Below are positions 6,383-14,968 of a stretch of DNA of 24,191 bases, piece by piece. The DNA is from SZUA-451 sp034721895 (lineage in GTDB: Bacteria > Campylobacterota > Campylobacteria > Campylobacterales > Sulfurovaceae), in NCBI GenBank assembly GCA_034721895.1, contig JAYEND010000044.1, positions 1-24,191 of the forward strand, read 5' to 3'. The notes below the pieces were generated by a model. That model was not told the origin of the DNA. It searched no databases and was given only the letters and a program-made list of their open reading frames with translations. How positions within the stretch are numbered: position 1 is the first letter of the stretch; every line of letters begins with the position of its first letter. The translations under genes were made by a program, and so were the position numbers.

Positions 6383-7678
6383 ATGAAACAGAAAAAATCT
6401 GCCCCTTATCGTCTCTTTACTATTTTGGCAGGGGCAATAGTCTTTATCCTGTTTTTGCTGATCATGTACAATGAAACACCTTTGACAAAAGGGAAGGCGG
6501 TATTCTATATCCCCTCTTCTGCAGTGAATGATGTCGCGGAGAGCCTCGAGAAAAGTGGATATGAGCTCAGTGGAGTCGACCGCTTTATATTGGACTGGGT
6601 GGAACTGCCGCAAGCGGGTTGGTACAGGATGGATCCGGATGAGCTCGGACGACTCTTCTTTTTCAAGAATCTTCATCAAAAGCAGGCAGAAACAATGAGG
6701 ATCGTTATTTTTGCAGGAGATACGACAGATGAGATACTGCATCGCCTGGCACGGGATATGGTATTGAGTGAGGAGAGGCTGAAGGCCAACTACAAAAAGT
6801 ATTCACATTTCAGGGAAGGCGGACTCCTGGCTGATAAATATATTATGGCCAGAGCTGCAGATGAAGAGGCTGTCATACAGTATCTTCTCGATCGCTCCTA
6901 TTCCCGGCTTGATCTCTTTGCAGGTCAAGAGTTTGGCAGTGACTATAATGTATCGCAACTGAGGGAAGCACTGATCACTGCATCGATCATCCAGAAAGAA
7001 AGCAACGATGCCAAAGAGATGCCCTACATCTCTTCCGTGATCTACAACAGGCTCAAAAAAGGAATGAAGCTGCAGATGGATGGGACACTCAACTATGGGA
7101 AATATTCCCGCACCATCGTCACACCGGAGCGAATACGCAATGATAAGAGCCGTTTTAATACCTACAAGCATAAAGGACTGCCGCCCTATCCCCTCTGTGC
7201 TGTCTCTATGGATGCACTTGAAGCAGCAGTATTACCGCGTGAGAGTGACTACCTCTTCTTTATGCTCAACGAGAAAGGCAAGCATAATTTTGCAGCGACA
7301 TACGACAAACATTTGCAGAATATCAAAACTTTTAAAAATCATCGAAAACAGATGGAAGAGAAGAAAAAAGCAGAAGAGGCAAAAAGAATTGCAATACTAA
7401 AACAAAAACAGGAAGAGTCAAAAAAAGCCAAAGAGGCAAAGGCTGCCAAACTTGTGAAAGTCAAAACTGAACAAAAGGGTAAAAAAAGCAGAGAAAATAA
7501 CACCAGCAGCATAAAGCTGTCAACTCAGGAATCGAATACAACCAAAAAGCCAATCGAAACAGAAGAGCATAACAGAACTCTCGAAAATAATATCAGTACA
7601 GAGAGAAAAATAAATCCTGATAACAATATCAGTGTAGACGATAATGAGAGCAATAGAACTGGTCCGATATCAAAATAA
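6383..7678 (+). CDS. mltG: Endolytic murein transglycosylase MltG (YceG-like)
   Basis: A 431-residue inner-membrane lytic transglycosylase that cuts nascent glycan strands and is thought to set where peptidoglycan chains end. One membrane segment lies at about residues 11-28. The periplasmic YceG domain shows ASIIQKES with catalytic Glu206, followed by YNRLKKGMKLQMDGTLNYG and YNTYKHKGLPPYPL-type motifs (here FNTYKHKGLPPYPL). I take ATG 6383 as the start; a TTG three codons upstream is also in frame, and neither has a strong ribosome site. The C-terminus has about 100 extra residues: a Lys/Glu/Ala-rich predicted helix (320-375) and an Asn/Thr/Glu-rich tail, which E. coli MltG lacks. The gene appears monocistronic and converges on aqpZ. 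Confidence 0.9.
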   Translation: MKQKKSAPYRLFTILAGAIVFILFLLIMYNETPLTKGKAVFYIPSSAVNDVAESLEKSGYELSGVDRFILDWVELPQAGWYRMDPDELGRLFFFKNLHQKQAETMRIVIFAGDTTDEILHRLARDMVLSEERLKANYKKYSHFREGGLLADKYIMARAADEEAVIQYLLDRSYSRLDLFAGQEFGSDYNVSQLREALITASIIQKESNDAKEMPYISSVIYNRLKKGMKLQMDGTLNYGKYSRTIVTPERIRNDKSRFNTYKHKGLPPYPLCAVSMDALEAAVLPRESDYLFFMLNEKGKHNFAATYDKHLQNIKTFKNHRKQMEEKKKAEEAKRIAILKQKQEESKKAKEAKAAKLVKVKTEQKGKKSRENNTSSIKLSTQESNTTKKPIETEEHNRTLENNISTERKINPDNNISVDDNESNRTGPISK

Positions 7679-7738
7679 CAGAATATAGAATTTCTTAGAG
7701 ATATTATTTTAAAAGAAAAGTTATGGAAAATGAGCGGG

Positions 7739-7760
7739 AACGGCCTGAATTCAGGCCGTT
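7739..7760. terminator. Perfect 22-bp palindrome between mltG and aqpZ
   Basis: AACGGCCTG pairs with CAGGCCGTT around AATT, giving a 9-bp GC-rich hairpin on either strand. It sits between two convergent genes (stops at 7678 and 7788), where a bidirectional terminator is expected. No U tract follows on either strand, so termination activity is uncertain. Confidence 0.45.
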
Positions 7761-7787
7761 AAGAGCAATGATACGGATTCGAAACTT

Positions 7788-8486
7788 TTATGCTTCTTCC
7801 CCACTTTCAAACCATCTCCAGACGATACCTGCGATCAGGGCACCGGCGATCGGTGCAATCCAAAAGAGCCAGAGCTGTCCCAATGCATCAGTTTCCGCAA
7901 AGAGAGCCACTGCAGTACTTCTTGCGGGATTGACTGATGTATTGGTCACAGGAATACTGACAAGGTGGATCAGTGTCAATCCCAGTCCGATAGCAATAGG
8001 AGCAAAAGCTGTATCTGCTTTTTTAGCGGTAGAACCAAGAATGATGAAGAGAAACATAAATGTCAGGACGATCTCAGTAATGAGTGCGGCACTCATACTG
8101 TATCCACCCGGTGAGAGTTCACCATATCCGTTGCTGGCAAAACCTCCTACTTCAAAGCCTGCTTTTCCAGTCGCTATCAGGTAGATCACTACGGCACCGA
8201 GAATGCCGCCGGCTACCTGTGCAGCGATATAAGGAAGCAGCTCTTTTGCAGGAAATTTACCTGCACTCCAGAGTCCTGCTGAAACTGCAGGATTGAGGTG
8301 ACAACCTGAGATCGGCCCGATAGCAAATGCCATAGTCAGAACAGTTAGACCGAATGCCAGTGCAACACCGAGAAATCCGATCCCAAGTTCCGGAAATCCG
8401 GCAGCCAGAACAGCTGATCCACAGCCTCCCAGCACGAGCCAAAAGGTACCGATAAATTCAGCGCCCATCTTTTTTGTCATATTCAT
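7788..8486 (-). CDS. aqpZ: Aquaporin Z
   Basis: A 232-residue water channel very close to E. coli AqpZ over its whole length. Both pore loops carry NPA motifs (65-67 and 186-188). The water-selective filter is present: Phe45, His174, Thr183 and Arg189. Family stretches such as GCGSAVLAAGFPELGIGF and SIPVTNTSVNPARSTAVA are clear. Six membrane helices plus two half-helices are expected in the inner membrane. A small difference from E. coli is SGCHLNPAV in place of SGGHFNPAV at the first loop, placing a Cys (62) by the pore, which could affect mercury sensitivity. AAGGAT lies shortly upstream of the ATG. It is transcribed divergently from the outer-membrane protein gene at 8591. Confidence 0.96.
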   Translation of the reverse strand: MNMTKKMGAEFIGTFWLVLGGCGSAVLAAGFPELGIGFLGVALAFGLTVLTMAFAIGPISGCHLNPAVSAGLWSAGKFPAKELLPYIAAQVAGGILGAVVIYLIATGKAGFEVGGFASNGYGELSPGGYSMSAALITEIVLTFMFLFIILGSTAKKADTAFAPIAIGLGLTLIHLVSIPVTNTSVNPARSTAVALFAETDALGQLWLFWIAPIAGALIAGIVWRWFESGEEA

Positions 8487-8590
8487 AGTTATCCTTATGA
8501 TTTAATATAAAAGAAGTATATCATTATTAACTTTATAGTATGAGTGAAGATTGATATGCTAAAATTATAATATTACTTTCAAGGAAGAAA

Positions 8591-9871
8591 ATGAGATACT
8601 TAGTGGCTTTGGCAGCCTGTACCGTTCTGTCACTGGCGAGAAGTGAATATGCTGATCAGACTTGGGGGATGGGTTTTGTTGGCAGGATCGCTTCGATCCC
8701 TTATCATGATCCTGTTGTGGAAGACAGCAGTGTCAGCAACTTTGTTCCTCTTTTTTATTATGAGGACGACTACTTCTATCTGCATGGCTTGACTTACGGG
8801 GTCAAACTCTATGACTTGGAGGATTGGCAATTTTCTGCCATAAGCAGGGTTCGTTTTCTCAACATCCCCAAAGAGTATCAGAATGCAGTGCAGGGAGATA
8901 CCATGGATTTTGGTTTAAGGGGGCGGTATTTCCTTCATGATAATCATTATATAGATATTGAAGTCATGGAGAACCGGGACAAGAGCACTCATACCAACCT
9001 GACCTACTCTGCCAATCTCAAATATGGCGATGCCTATCTTGAGCCCTATGCCGTATTAAGAATAAAAGATGCCGACTTCAATACACAATACTACGGTCTG
9101 AATAAAGAGGTGGTCGAGGGGGATGCAGACTTCACTGTAGGTACTGAACTAAAATACCATATCTGGTCCAATTTCTATTTGATGGCTGGAGCAGAAGCCA
9201 GACTGCTAGGCCACAATGTCCAAAAGTCAGCTGTGACAGATGAGGATTATGAATACAATTTCAATGCAGGAATCGGTATTCTTAATGACAAAAACAAAAA
9301 ATTCATTGATGTGGATGGCATGAAGCAGTATTTCCGTCTGGCACATGGATGGGCGACACCGTCAAACCTGGGGGAAATTCTAGCCGGTGAGACAGAGTCT
9401 GACCCCTATAACAATCAAATGACCTCCATCTTTTACGGTCTTCCACTCTCCAAGACACTTTTCAACCTACCGCTGGAGGTCTATCTGACTCCGGGTTTTG
9501 TTTTTCATCATCACTCTGAAGTCCAGGATGCAACTCAGGAGTTTGACCTGGCCTTCAAATTCTATTACACACCCCCTTTCCCTTATATCGATATGAGATT
9601 GGGGGCAGCTGAGGGGGTCTCCTACATGAGTGATGTTGTCTATATAGAGAAGAAGGAAATGGAAGAGAAGGGCTATAATTCAAGCCGATTGATGCTCTAT
9701 CTTGATTTCAGTATCGATCTTAATCTCGGTTTTCTCAATGACAATCTTGACTCGCTCTGGATCGGAGGAGCTGTACACCACCGTTCATCTGTTTTCGAAC
9801 AATCTTCTCTCTTTGGGCGTATCAAGGGCGGGAGCAACTATAATACCGTTTATCTTCAGTGGGATTTCTAG
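8591..9871 (+). CDS. MipA/OmpV-like outer-membrane protein with extra C-terminal barrel region
   Basis: A 426-residue protein with an N-terminal signal peptide (cleavage near residues 18-22), ending in Phe as outer-membrane barrels do. Residues 25-231 match the MipA/OmpV pattern: WGMGFVGRIASIPYHDP, VPLFYYEDDYFYLHGL.YGVKLYD, YYGLNKE, an Arg-Leu-Leu-Gly segment and a closing GIGIL. Ordinary family members end there at about 250-280 aa. Here another 190 residues follow (245-426), also amphipathic beta-like, with HHHSE near the middle and HHRSSVFEQSSLFGRIKGG near the end. The His-x-Ser followed by Gly-Ser-Asn recalls PagL-type lipid A deacylases, but that is a weak resemblance. AAGGA precedes the ATG. 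It converges on bioV with only five bases between the stops. Confidence 0.72.
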   Translation: MRYLVALAACTVLSLARSEYADQTWGMGFVGRIASIPYHDPVVEDSSVSNFVPLFYYEDDYFYLHGLTYGVKLYDLEDWQFSAISRVRFLNIPKEYQNAVQGDTMDFGLRGRYFLHDNHYIDIEVMENRDKSTHTNLTYSANLKYGDAYLEPYAVLRIKDADFNTQYYGLNKEVVEGDADFTVGTELKYHIWSNFYLMAGAEARLLGHNVQKSAVTDEDYEYNFNAGIGILNDKNKKFIDVDGMKQYFRLAHGWATPSNLGEILAGETESDPYNNQMTSIFYGLPLSKTLFNLPLEVYLTPGFVFHHHSEVQDATQEFDLAFKFYYTPPFPYIDMRLGAAEGVSYMSDVVYIEKKEMEEKGYNSSRLMLYLDFSIDLNLGFLNDNLDSLWIGGAVHHRSSVFEQSSLFGRIKGGSNYNTVYLQWDF

Positions 9872-9876
9872 GATTA

Positions 9877-10389
9877 TTACCTTTGCAAGCTGTGTCCTGC
9901 TTCTTTGATCAGATAAGTTATAGTGAGCTTTGAGAAAAAAGCAAAGGCTTCATCACTTTGGATGATCTTATCCTTTCCACCGAGATAGACTTCGATCCGT
10001 GTGCCTTTCTCCAGCACCTCATTTATCCTCTCAGAATCCCAGTGATAGGTCAAGAGTGCATCGAGCTCTTCTTTTGTGCCAGTGTTTAGATATGCAGTCA
10101 TATCCAATGTACCGGGATATGTGACATTTTTCAAAAACTGCTGAACATACCCTGTCCTGTCACTGTCAAAATAGCGCAGTTGCGTACGCACAAAGCTCTT
10201 TTTTTCACTCTGAAAAAAGGCTGGCGAGAGGAGAATGAGCTTTTCGACGCGTTCATTAGAATGATAAACAGCTTCAAAGGCCTTTTGGGCACCATAGCTG
10301 AAGCCCGCAACGGTAAATTCACTCTTGTCTAAATAGGATGTGAAGAGCTCCTCTTCGCCTCTGAGCGAGAAACCGTTAAAATATTTCAC
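9877..10389 (-). CDS. bioV: Pimeloyl-ACP methyl ester esterase BioV
   Basis: A 170-residue alpha/beta hydrolase resembling BioV, the epsilonproteobacterial enzyme that removes the methyl group from pimeloyl-ACP methyl ester in biotin precursor synthesis. The triad is visible: nucleophile Ser31 in GFSYG, Asp140 in LGGKDKI and His166 in AGHSLQ. The N-terminal KYFNGFSLRGEEELF and the late EVLEKGTRIEVYLGGKD are typical. I place the start at the GTG at 10389 because homology begins exactly there; an upstream ATG in frame (10506) would add 39 unrelated residues read from inside the ftsH-like gene. The gene overlaps that gene by 14 bases and should be translationally coupled to it. It is the last gene of the long minus-strand operon. 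Confidence 0.82.
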   Translation of the reverse strand: MKYFNGFSLRGEEELFTSYLDKSEFTVAGFSYGAQKAFEAVYHSNERVEKLILLSPAFFQSEKKSFVRTQLRYFDSDRTGYVQQFLKNVTYPGTLDMTAYLNTGTKEELDALLTYHWDSERINEVLEKGTRIEVYLGGKDKIIQSDEAFAFFSKLTITYLIKEAGHSLQR

Positions 10390-12040
10390 GGATGATCTCT
10401 TGTGCCTGCTCGTGGGTAATATTTTCTTCCCTGAGAAGGTATGCTGAGATCTTGGTATGTGTCTCATGCAGTTTATCCAGGAGATCATCAACCTCTTCTT
10501 TGGCACTCTGAAGGATCATCTCTTCCTCATTGGGCTGGGCGATGAAATGATCACCCATGGCAAAATTCTGCACCAACTGCTGCGTCAATGCCTTTGCCTG
10601 AGCAATGTCACTTCCTGCATTGGTAAATTTTTCATTATAAGCTTTTTCTGTAGCGATACTTCCGGCCAGATAAACTTTGATCCTGTTGAGAATCTGGCTT
10701 TTTGAAATGATCTCATGATCATGTTCGAGCAGTCTTGTGGTCACTATACCGATCTTTTCAAATTCGACATCCAGCCAGGTAGCAATAAGTGCTTTGGCAC
10801 CCTGATAGACTGACTGGATCTCTCTCTCCTCTTCATCAAAGCTGAGAATGCGGCGTTTACCCAGAAGGACTTTCTCTTTAACCGCTTCGAAATCTTTCAT
10901 CTCCACGATCCTTCTCCCTTCTCTCATCGCATGGATAGCTGCTTCATTGGTCAGGGTTGCCAATGCGGCACTGTTGAAGCCTACCGTCATACGGGCAACC
11001 TCTCCCAGATCAATATCGTGAGGCTTTTTAGCCAGATAGAGCTCCAGTGTTTTGATCCGTTCTTCCATATCGGGAAGAGAGATATGGATACGCCTGTCAA
11101 AGCGTCCTGCACGCAAAAGAGCTTCATCAAGCACATCCACCTTGTTGGTCGCACCGATGACAATCACCCCTGAACTCTCTTCAAATCCATCCATCTCCGT
11201 AAGCAGCTGATTGAGTGTCGCTTCACGTTCATCATTGCGGAACTCTCCCCTGCTTTTGCCCACTGCATCGATCTCGTCAATAAAGATGATACTGGGTGCC
11301 ATCTGCTTGGCTTTTTTGAAAAGTTCGCTGACGCGCTTGGCACCCATTCCAACATAGATATGCACAAAGGAAGCGCCACTCTGGTAGAAGAACGGCACAT
11401 CAGCTTCTCCTGCAACGGCTTTGGAGATCAAGGTCTTGCCAACACCCGGAGGTCCTATCAGGAGTACGCCTTTAGGAAGTCTGATATCCAGGTCACGATA
11501 CTTCTGCGGTTCTTTCAGGAAGTCAATGATCTCTTCGAGTTCCTCTTTGACATCCTTGATCCCGGCAACATCGGAAAATTTGATTTTTGACCGTATTGCC
11601 CTCACTTCTTCGGGTTTGGCTATCTCCTCGGCACGATCGATCTCATGATGCAGCTGTTCCAACTGCTGGCTTCGGCTGCTCTTGATCATTCTGAAGAGGA
11701 AAGCAAAAGCACCGATGATCACAAGCAGATAGAGAAACTCCATGATATAACTTTTGTTTTCGATCACTTCTACAGGATATTTTTGAAAAAGTGATTTGGT
11801 ATTGATAGAGCCTTTGTAAATCTTATACGTTTCATCAGGAGTTACAAGACGCAGATAGTCCCCGTCGATAATTATCTTGCTGATACGATTTTGTGTATAA
11901 AGTTTACTGGCTTCGGCTGCATTGATAGGCTTGCTATTGTCTCGAAGGAAGGCAAAAGCAAGAAGGCTGAGAAGAATAGCCAGTAACCCGATAATAATCC
12001 GTATATTTTTATCATTAAAGCTGAGCTTGATTGCCTTCAC
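10376..12040 (-). CDS. FtsH-like AAA protein lacking the zinc protease site
   Basis: A 554-residue membrane AAA protein. Two membrane helices (about 14-32 and 99-117) flank a small periplasmic domain. The AAA module is complete: Walker A GPPGVGKT (196-203), pore loop HIYVGMG (227-233), Walker B IIFIDEID (251-258), and an SRH ending LLRAGRFDRR with arginine fingers. The FtsH peptidase signature HEAGH is replaced by YQGAK (412-416): both His ligands and the catalytic Glu are gone, although the third-ligand region (GSDIAQA) retains Asp. It should unfold or remodel proteins without cutting them. As I recall, H. pylori has a similar second FtsH homologue at the same locus. It starts at GTG 12040 behind an excellent GGAGGTGAACC site. 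It overlaps mtaB by 26 bases and bioV by 14. Confidence 0.88.
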   Translation of the reverse strand: MKAIKLSFNDKNIRIIIGLLAILLSLLAFAFLRDNSKPINAAEASKLYTQNRISKIIIDGDYLRLVTPDETYKIYKGSINTKSLFQKYPVEVIENKSYIMEFLYLLVIIGAFAFLFRMIKSSRSQQLEQLHHEIDRAEEIAKPEEVRAIRSKIKFSDVAGIKDVKEELEEIIDFLKEPQKYRDLDIRLPKGVLLIGPPGVGKTLISKAVAGEADVPFFYQSGASFVHIYVGMGAKRVSELFKKAKQMAPSIIFIDEIDAVGKSRGEFRNDEREATLNQLLTEMDGFEESSGVIVIGATNKVDVLDEALLRAGRFDRRIHISLPDMEERIKTLELYLAKKPHDIDLGEVARMTVGFNSAALATLTNEAAIHAMREGRRIVEMKDFEAVKEKVLLGKRRILSFDEEEREIQSVYQGAKALIATWLDVEFEKIGIVTTRLLEHDHEIISKSQILNRIKVYLAGSIATEKAYNEKFTNAGSDIAQAKALTQQLVQNFAMGDHFIAQPNEEEMILQSAKEEVDDLLDKLHETHTKISAYLLREENITHEQAQEIIREIF

Positions 12041-13262
12041 GGTTCACCTCCACGTCATTAAGAAAGACCCAGTTGCTACTGAGATCCTCATTTGATTTAA
12101 CCTGTACTTTGTTGAAATATTGATCAAACCCCTGATAGACATCCTCTTTGCCATTCTCCAGAAGCACCTCCAGGTTATCCCTGTGAGATTTCCGGAAAGC
12201 AAAATTCTTCTCTTTCACAACCGAGGAGAGTTCCTTATGCCGTTCTTTGGCAATATCTCCTCTGATCACCGGGTGCATCTTTGCTGACGGTGTACCGTCA
12301 CGTTTGGAATAACTGAAGGCATGAATGTGGGTAAGCGGCAGTGCCCTGACCCTCGCTATAGCCTCTTTCCACTCCTCTTCAGTTTCTCCGGGATGCCCGA
12401 CAATATAATCAGTTCCCAGAGCATAACCTTGTGAAGCGATCTCTTCAAAAAGCTTGATATCATTCTCAAAGCGGTTACGCCGATTCATCAATTCCAGCAT
12501 TTTGTCACTGGTATGCTGCAGTGCAATATGCAGATGTCTGGCCATCCATGGCTCAGAGAGAAGCTCTTTGAACTCATCATCGATCTGGATCGGCTCAAGG
12601 CTGCCTATACGGATTCTCCGTACTCCACGGATCATACTCATCCGCTTGAGAAGTTTTGCCATAGAGCTTCCCTGATCCTGACCATAGCTTCCAACATTGG
12701 TGCCTGTCAAAATAAATTCACCGAAACCATTGCCTGCAAGCTTCTCGATCTGGGAGAGTATAGTCTCTTCCCTGTGGCTCCTGGCATCTCCTCTGACATG
12801 TGGAATGATGCAGTAGGAACAGCGGAAGTCACACCCCTCCTGTATTTTGATAAAGGCTCTGCTCTTTCCGACAAACTCTTCAACGATAGTGGAATCGATA
12901 TGCTTCAGATCTCCTATCTCATAGAAACGATCACTTTTTTTGAGAATCTCGTTGATCTTCTCTTTCTCTGAATGCCCAATGACACCGAAGACCTTCTCGT
13001 CAGAAAAGAGCGATTCCCCTTTGGAATGTGAGCCGCATCCGGCCAATACAACTCTGGCCTGAGGATTGTTACGCTTGACGCTGTTGATATAATGACGAAC
13101 CGAAGAGTCAGCACCGTTGGTTACAGTACAGGAATTGACGATGATGATATCACTCGCTTTCTCATTCATGGAGAGTTCAAATTCTTTGAGCTTCGACATC
13201 ATCACCTGAGTATCGAACTGATTGGTACGGCAGCCAAATGTTTTGAAAAAGACTTTTTGCAT
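12015..13262 (-). CDS. mtaB: tRNA t6A37 methylthiotransferase MtaB (MiaB-like radical SAM)
   Basis: A 415-residue methylthiotransferase that adds a methylthio group to t6A at position 37 of tRNAs reading ANN codons. The N-terminal UPF0004 domain has the three auxiliary-cluster cysteines: Cys11 (FGCRTN), Cys45 (NSCTVT) and Cys76 (AGCGSHS). The radical SAM site is C144-x3-C148-x2-C151 in GCDFRCSYCIIPHVRG. The GCRTNQFD start and the CDFRCSYCIIP form point to the MtaB branch rather than MiaB or RimO. A C-terminal TRAM-like region is short and not clearly recognisable. The ATG overlaps the mscS-type gene's stop by one base (TAATG), and the 3' end overlaps the ftsH-like gene, consistent with one operon. 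Confidence 0.88.
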   Translation of the reverse strand: MQKVFFKTFGCRTNQFDTQVMMSKLKEFELSMNEKASDIIIVNSCTVTNGADSSVRHYINSVKRNNPQARVVLAGCGSHSKGESLFSDEKVFGVIGHSEKEKINEILKKSDRFYEIGDLKHIDSTIVEEFVGKSRAFIKIQEGCDFRCSYCIIPHVRGDARSHREETILSQIEKLAGNGFGEFILTGTNVGSYGQDQGSSMAKLLKRMSMIRGVRRIRIGSLEPIQIDDEFKELLSEPWMARHLHIALQHTSDKMLELMNRRNRFENDIKLFEEIASQGYALGTDYIVGHPGETEEEWKEAIARVRALPLTHIHAFSYSKRDGTPSAKMHPVIRGDIAKERHKELSSVVKEKNFAFRKSHRDNLEVLLENGKEDVYQGFDQYFNKVQVKSNEDLSSNWVFLNDVEVNREGNQAQL

Positions 13263-14968
13263 TAGTGTTGCGTCCTATTGTCTGGTTCACTATCTTCCAG
13301 TGAAAGAGATGGTTTTCTCACATCTTTATCCAGATACAGAGACTGTGTAGGAAAGGCGAGAAAAATATCTTTTTCAGCCTGAATCCTCTCTATAATTTCA
13401 TTGGAAATTGTACTGCGAAGTGTCAGTGTTGCGTATGCGTTTGTCAAATACCAGGTACTTATTTTCATGCCATAAGGCTCAATAAATGAAAAAATTCTTG
13501 GTTCTACATTGGTATTGCGAATACTATAATTGCTGCGTAGTTTATTCAACTGTTTTCTTGTAATATCTGTATATCCTTTGGAGTACTTTTTGCTCACCTC
13601 TTTGGCAATTGAAGTAGCCTTATGGACATTGGAATCAAAGGTAATGACAAAATCGATCCCGTCCCAGACTGTTTTCAGCCCTGCATGCGAGTAGTTGGCG
13701 ATCATATCAGTAAAGACAAAATTATTAGGGATGAAAATAATTCTTCCTGACCGTCTATTCAGCGCATAGGTCGTCAGTGTTACATCTTCATGCAGGGTCA
13801 TACGCAGCATGGAAATATCGACAATATCCCCTACATATTCAATACCGCCACGCACGAATTTGACTCTATCGCCTACATGGATCGTTCCTCCTATCACGAT
13901 AACGAACCATCCCATCACACTCATAAACCAATCTTTCATCGCAATAGCAATACCTGCCGATGCAAACCCAAGAACAGTTACCAGATAGCTGACATTTTCG
14001 ATATAGGAAAAGAGAAGGATAATAACCAGCATGGTTATGAAGGAGATATTGAGGATCTTGTTGATCGTATAGAAGCGCTCATTATCAGACATATACCTTT
14101 TTGCAAGATGTTTACCCAAAAGAAAGAGAAGAAGAAAAAAGAGTATCACGCCGCCGATAGTAGCAGCCTTCTCCATTTCTCTTTTAATATCAGAGCTAAG
14201 TTTGAGTTTAGTCTCATCAATCTTTTTTATATAGACACCCTGCGTTGTTTCGAAGATCTCAAGAACCGGAGAAAAGATTTTTAAACGCTCATTAATATTA
14301 TTTAATTTTATTTTGTAGTGGACATTCTCTTTATCCCTTCTGATCAGCTCTTCGAGGATCTTTTTTTCCTCCTGAAATTTATATACAATTTGCTTGAGAG
14401 ACTGATAACGCGCATTATACTCTTCCTGTTGAGAAAGAAGTTTCTTTTGAAAAGAGACTGCAGAGACGATAGCCAAAGGATTTTCGACAGAGGGGATATC
14501 TTCTATCGGTTCAGGCTTGAGGAGTTTTTTAAAAGGATCTTTTTCATACTCTTCCAGTAGTTGAAGTTTTCCCATAATTGTCTTTTGATCTTTCTTGTAC
14601 TGCAGAAGTTTTTTCTTCTCTTCCTTGGTCAATCTCTTCTTTTTCTCAAGCAGGGAAATTTTGGCATCAATCAGACCTTTTTCCTGTTTGAGAAAAAGAT
14701 AGGTATGGTAATTGCTGTAGATCTTGGACCAGATATTGTTTTGTTTCAGTTCTTCGTCAAGCTTGGTTTTACGCAGCAGCAACTGCTCTATTAGATATTT
14801 CTCATTGGAAGAGAGAACTTTTTTTGCTTCTTTTGTAGCATTTTTATCAGATCCGGATCTCTGCTTTTTACTTTTCTCTGTTTTGGGTGAAGTATTGGCA
14901 GAAGCATCCCCAGCAGCAAAAAGAGAGACGGCCAGAAAGAATGCCAGGAGAAGATATCGGAATATCAC
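13262..14968 (-). CDS. MscS-family mechanosensitive channel with long periplasmic coiled coil
   Basis: A 568-residue protein. A signal peptide (1-19) is followed by about 240 mainly charged, helical residues (45-260) that should form a periplasmic coiled coil. Membrane helices follow at about 269-288 and 305-322, with the pore helix at 328-358 (LVTVLGFASAGIAIAMKDWF). The MscS beta domain starts at GGTIHVGDRVKFV (360-372). The core matches MscS; the long N-terminal extension puts it in the larger MscK/YbdG-like size range. It should release osmolytes under hypo-osmotic stress. The start is a GTG sharing GTGA with the aroB stop, with GGAGAGGAGAC just upstream, so translational coupling is likely. 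A Lys-rich stretch follows the signal peptide. Confidence 0.88.
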   Translation of the reverse strand: MIFRYLLLAFFLAVSLFAAGDASANTSPKTEKSKKQRSGSDKNATKEAKKVLSSNEKYLIEQLLLRKTKLDEELKQNNIWSKIYSNYHTYLFLKQEKGLIDAKISLLEKKKRLTKEEKKKLLQYKKDQKTIMGKLQLLEEYEKDPFKKLLKPEPIEDIPSVENPLAIVSAVSFQKKLLSQQEEYNARYQSLKQIVYKFQEEKKILEELIRRDKENVHYKIKLNNINERLKIFSPVLEIFETTQGVYIKKIDETKLKLSSDIKREMEKAATIGGVILFFLLLFLLGKHLAKRYMSDNERFYTINKILNISFITMLVIILLFSYIENVSYLVTVLGFASAGIAIAMKDWFMSVMGWFVIVIGGTIHVGDRVKFVRGGIEYVGDIVDISMLRMTLHEDVTLTTYALNRRSGRIIFIPNNFVFTDMIANYSHAGLKTVWDGIDFVITFDSNVHKATSIAKEVSKKYSKGYTDITRKQLNKLRSNYSIRNTNVEPRIFSFIEPYGMKISTWYLTNAYATLTLRSTISNEIIERIQAEKDIFLAFPTQSLYLDKDVRKPSLSLEDSEPDNRTQH

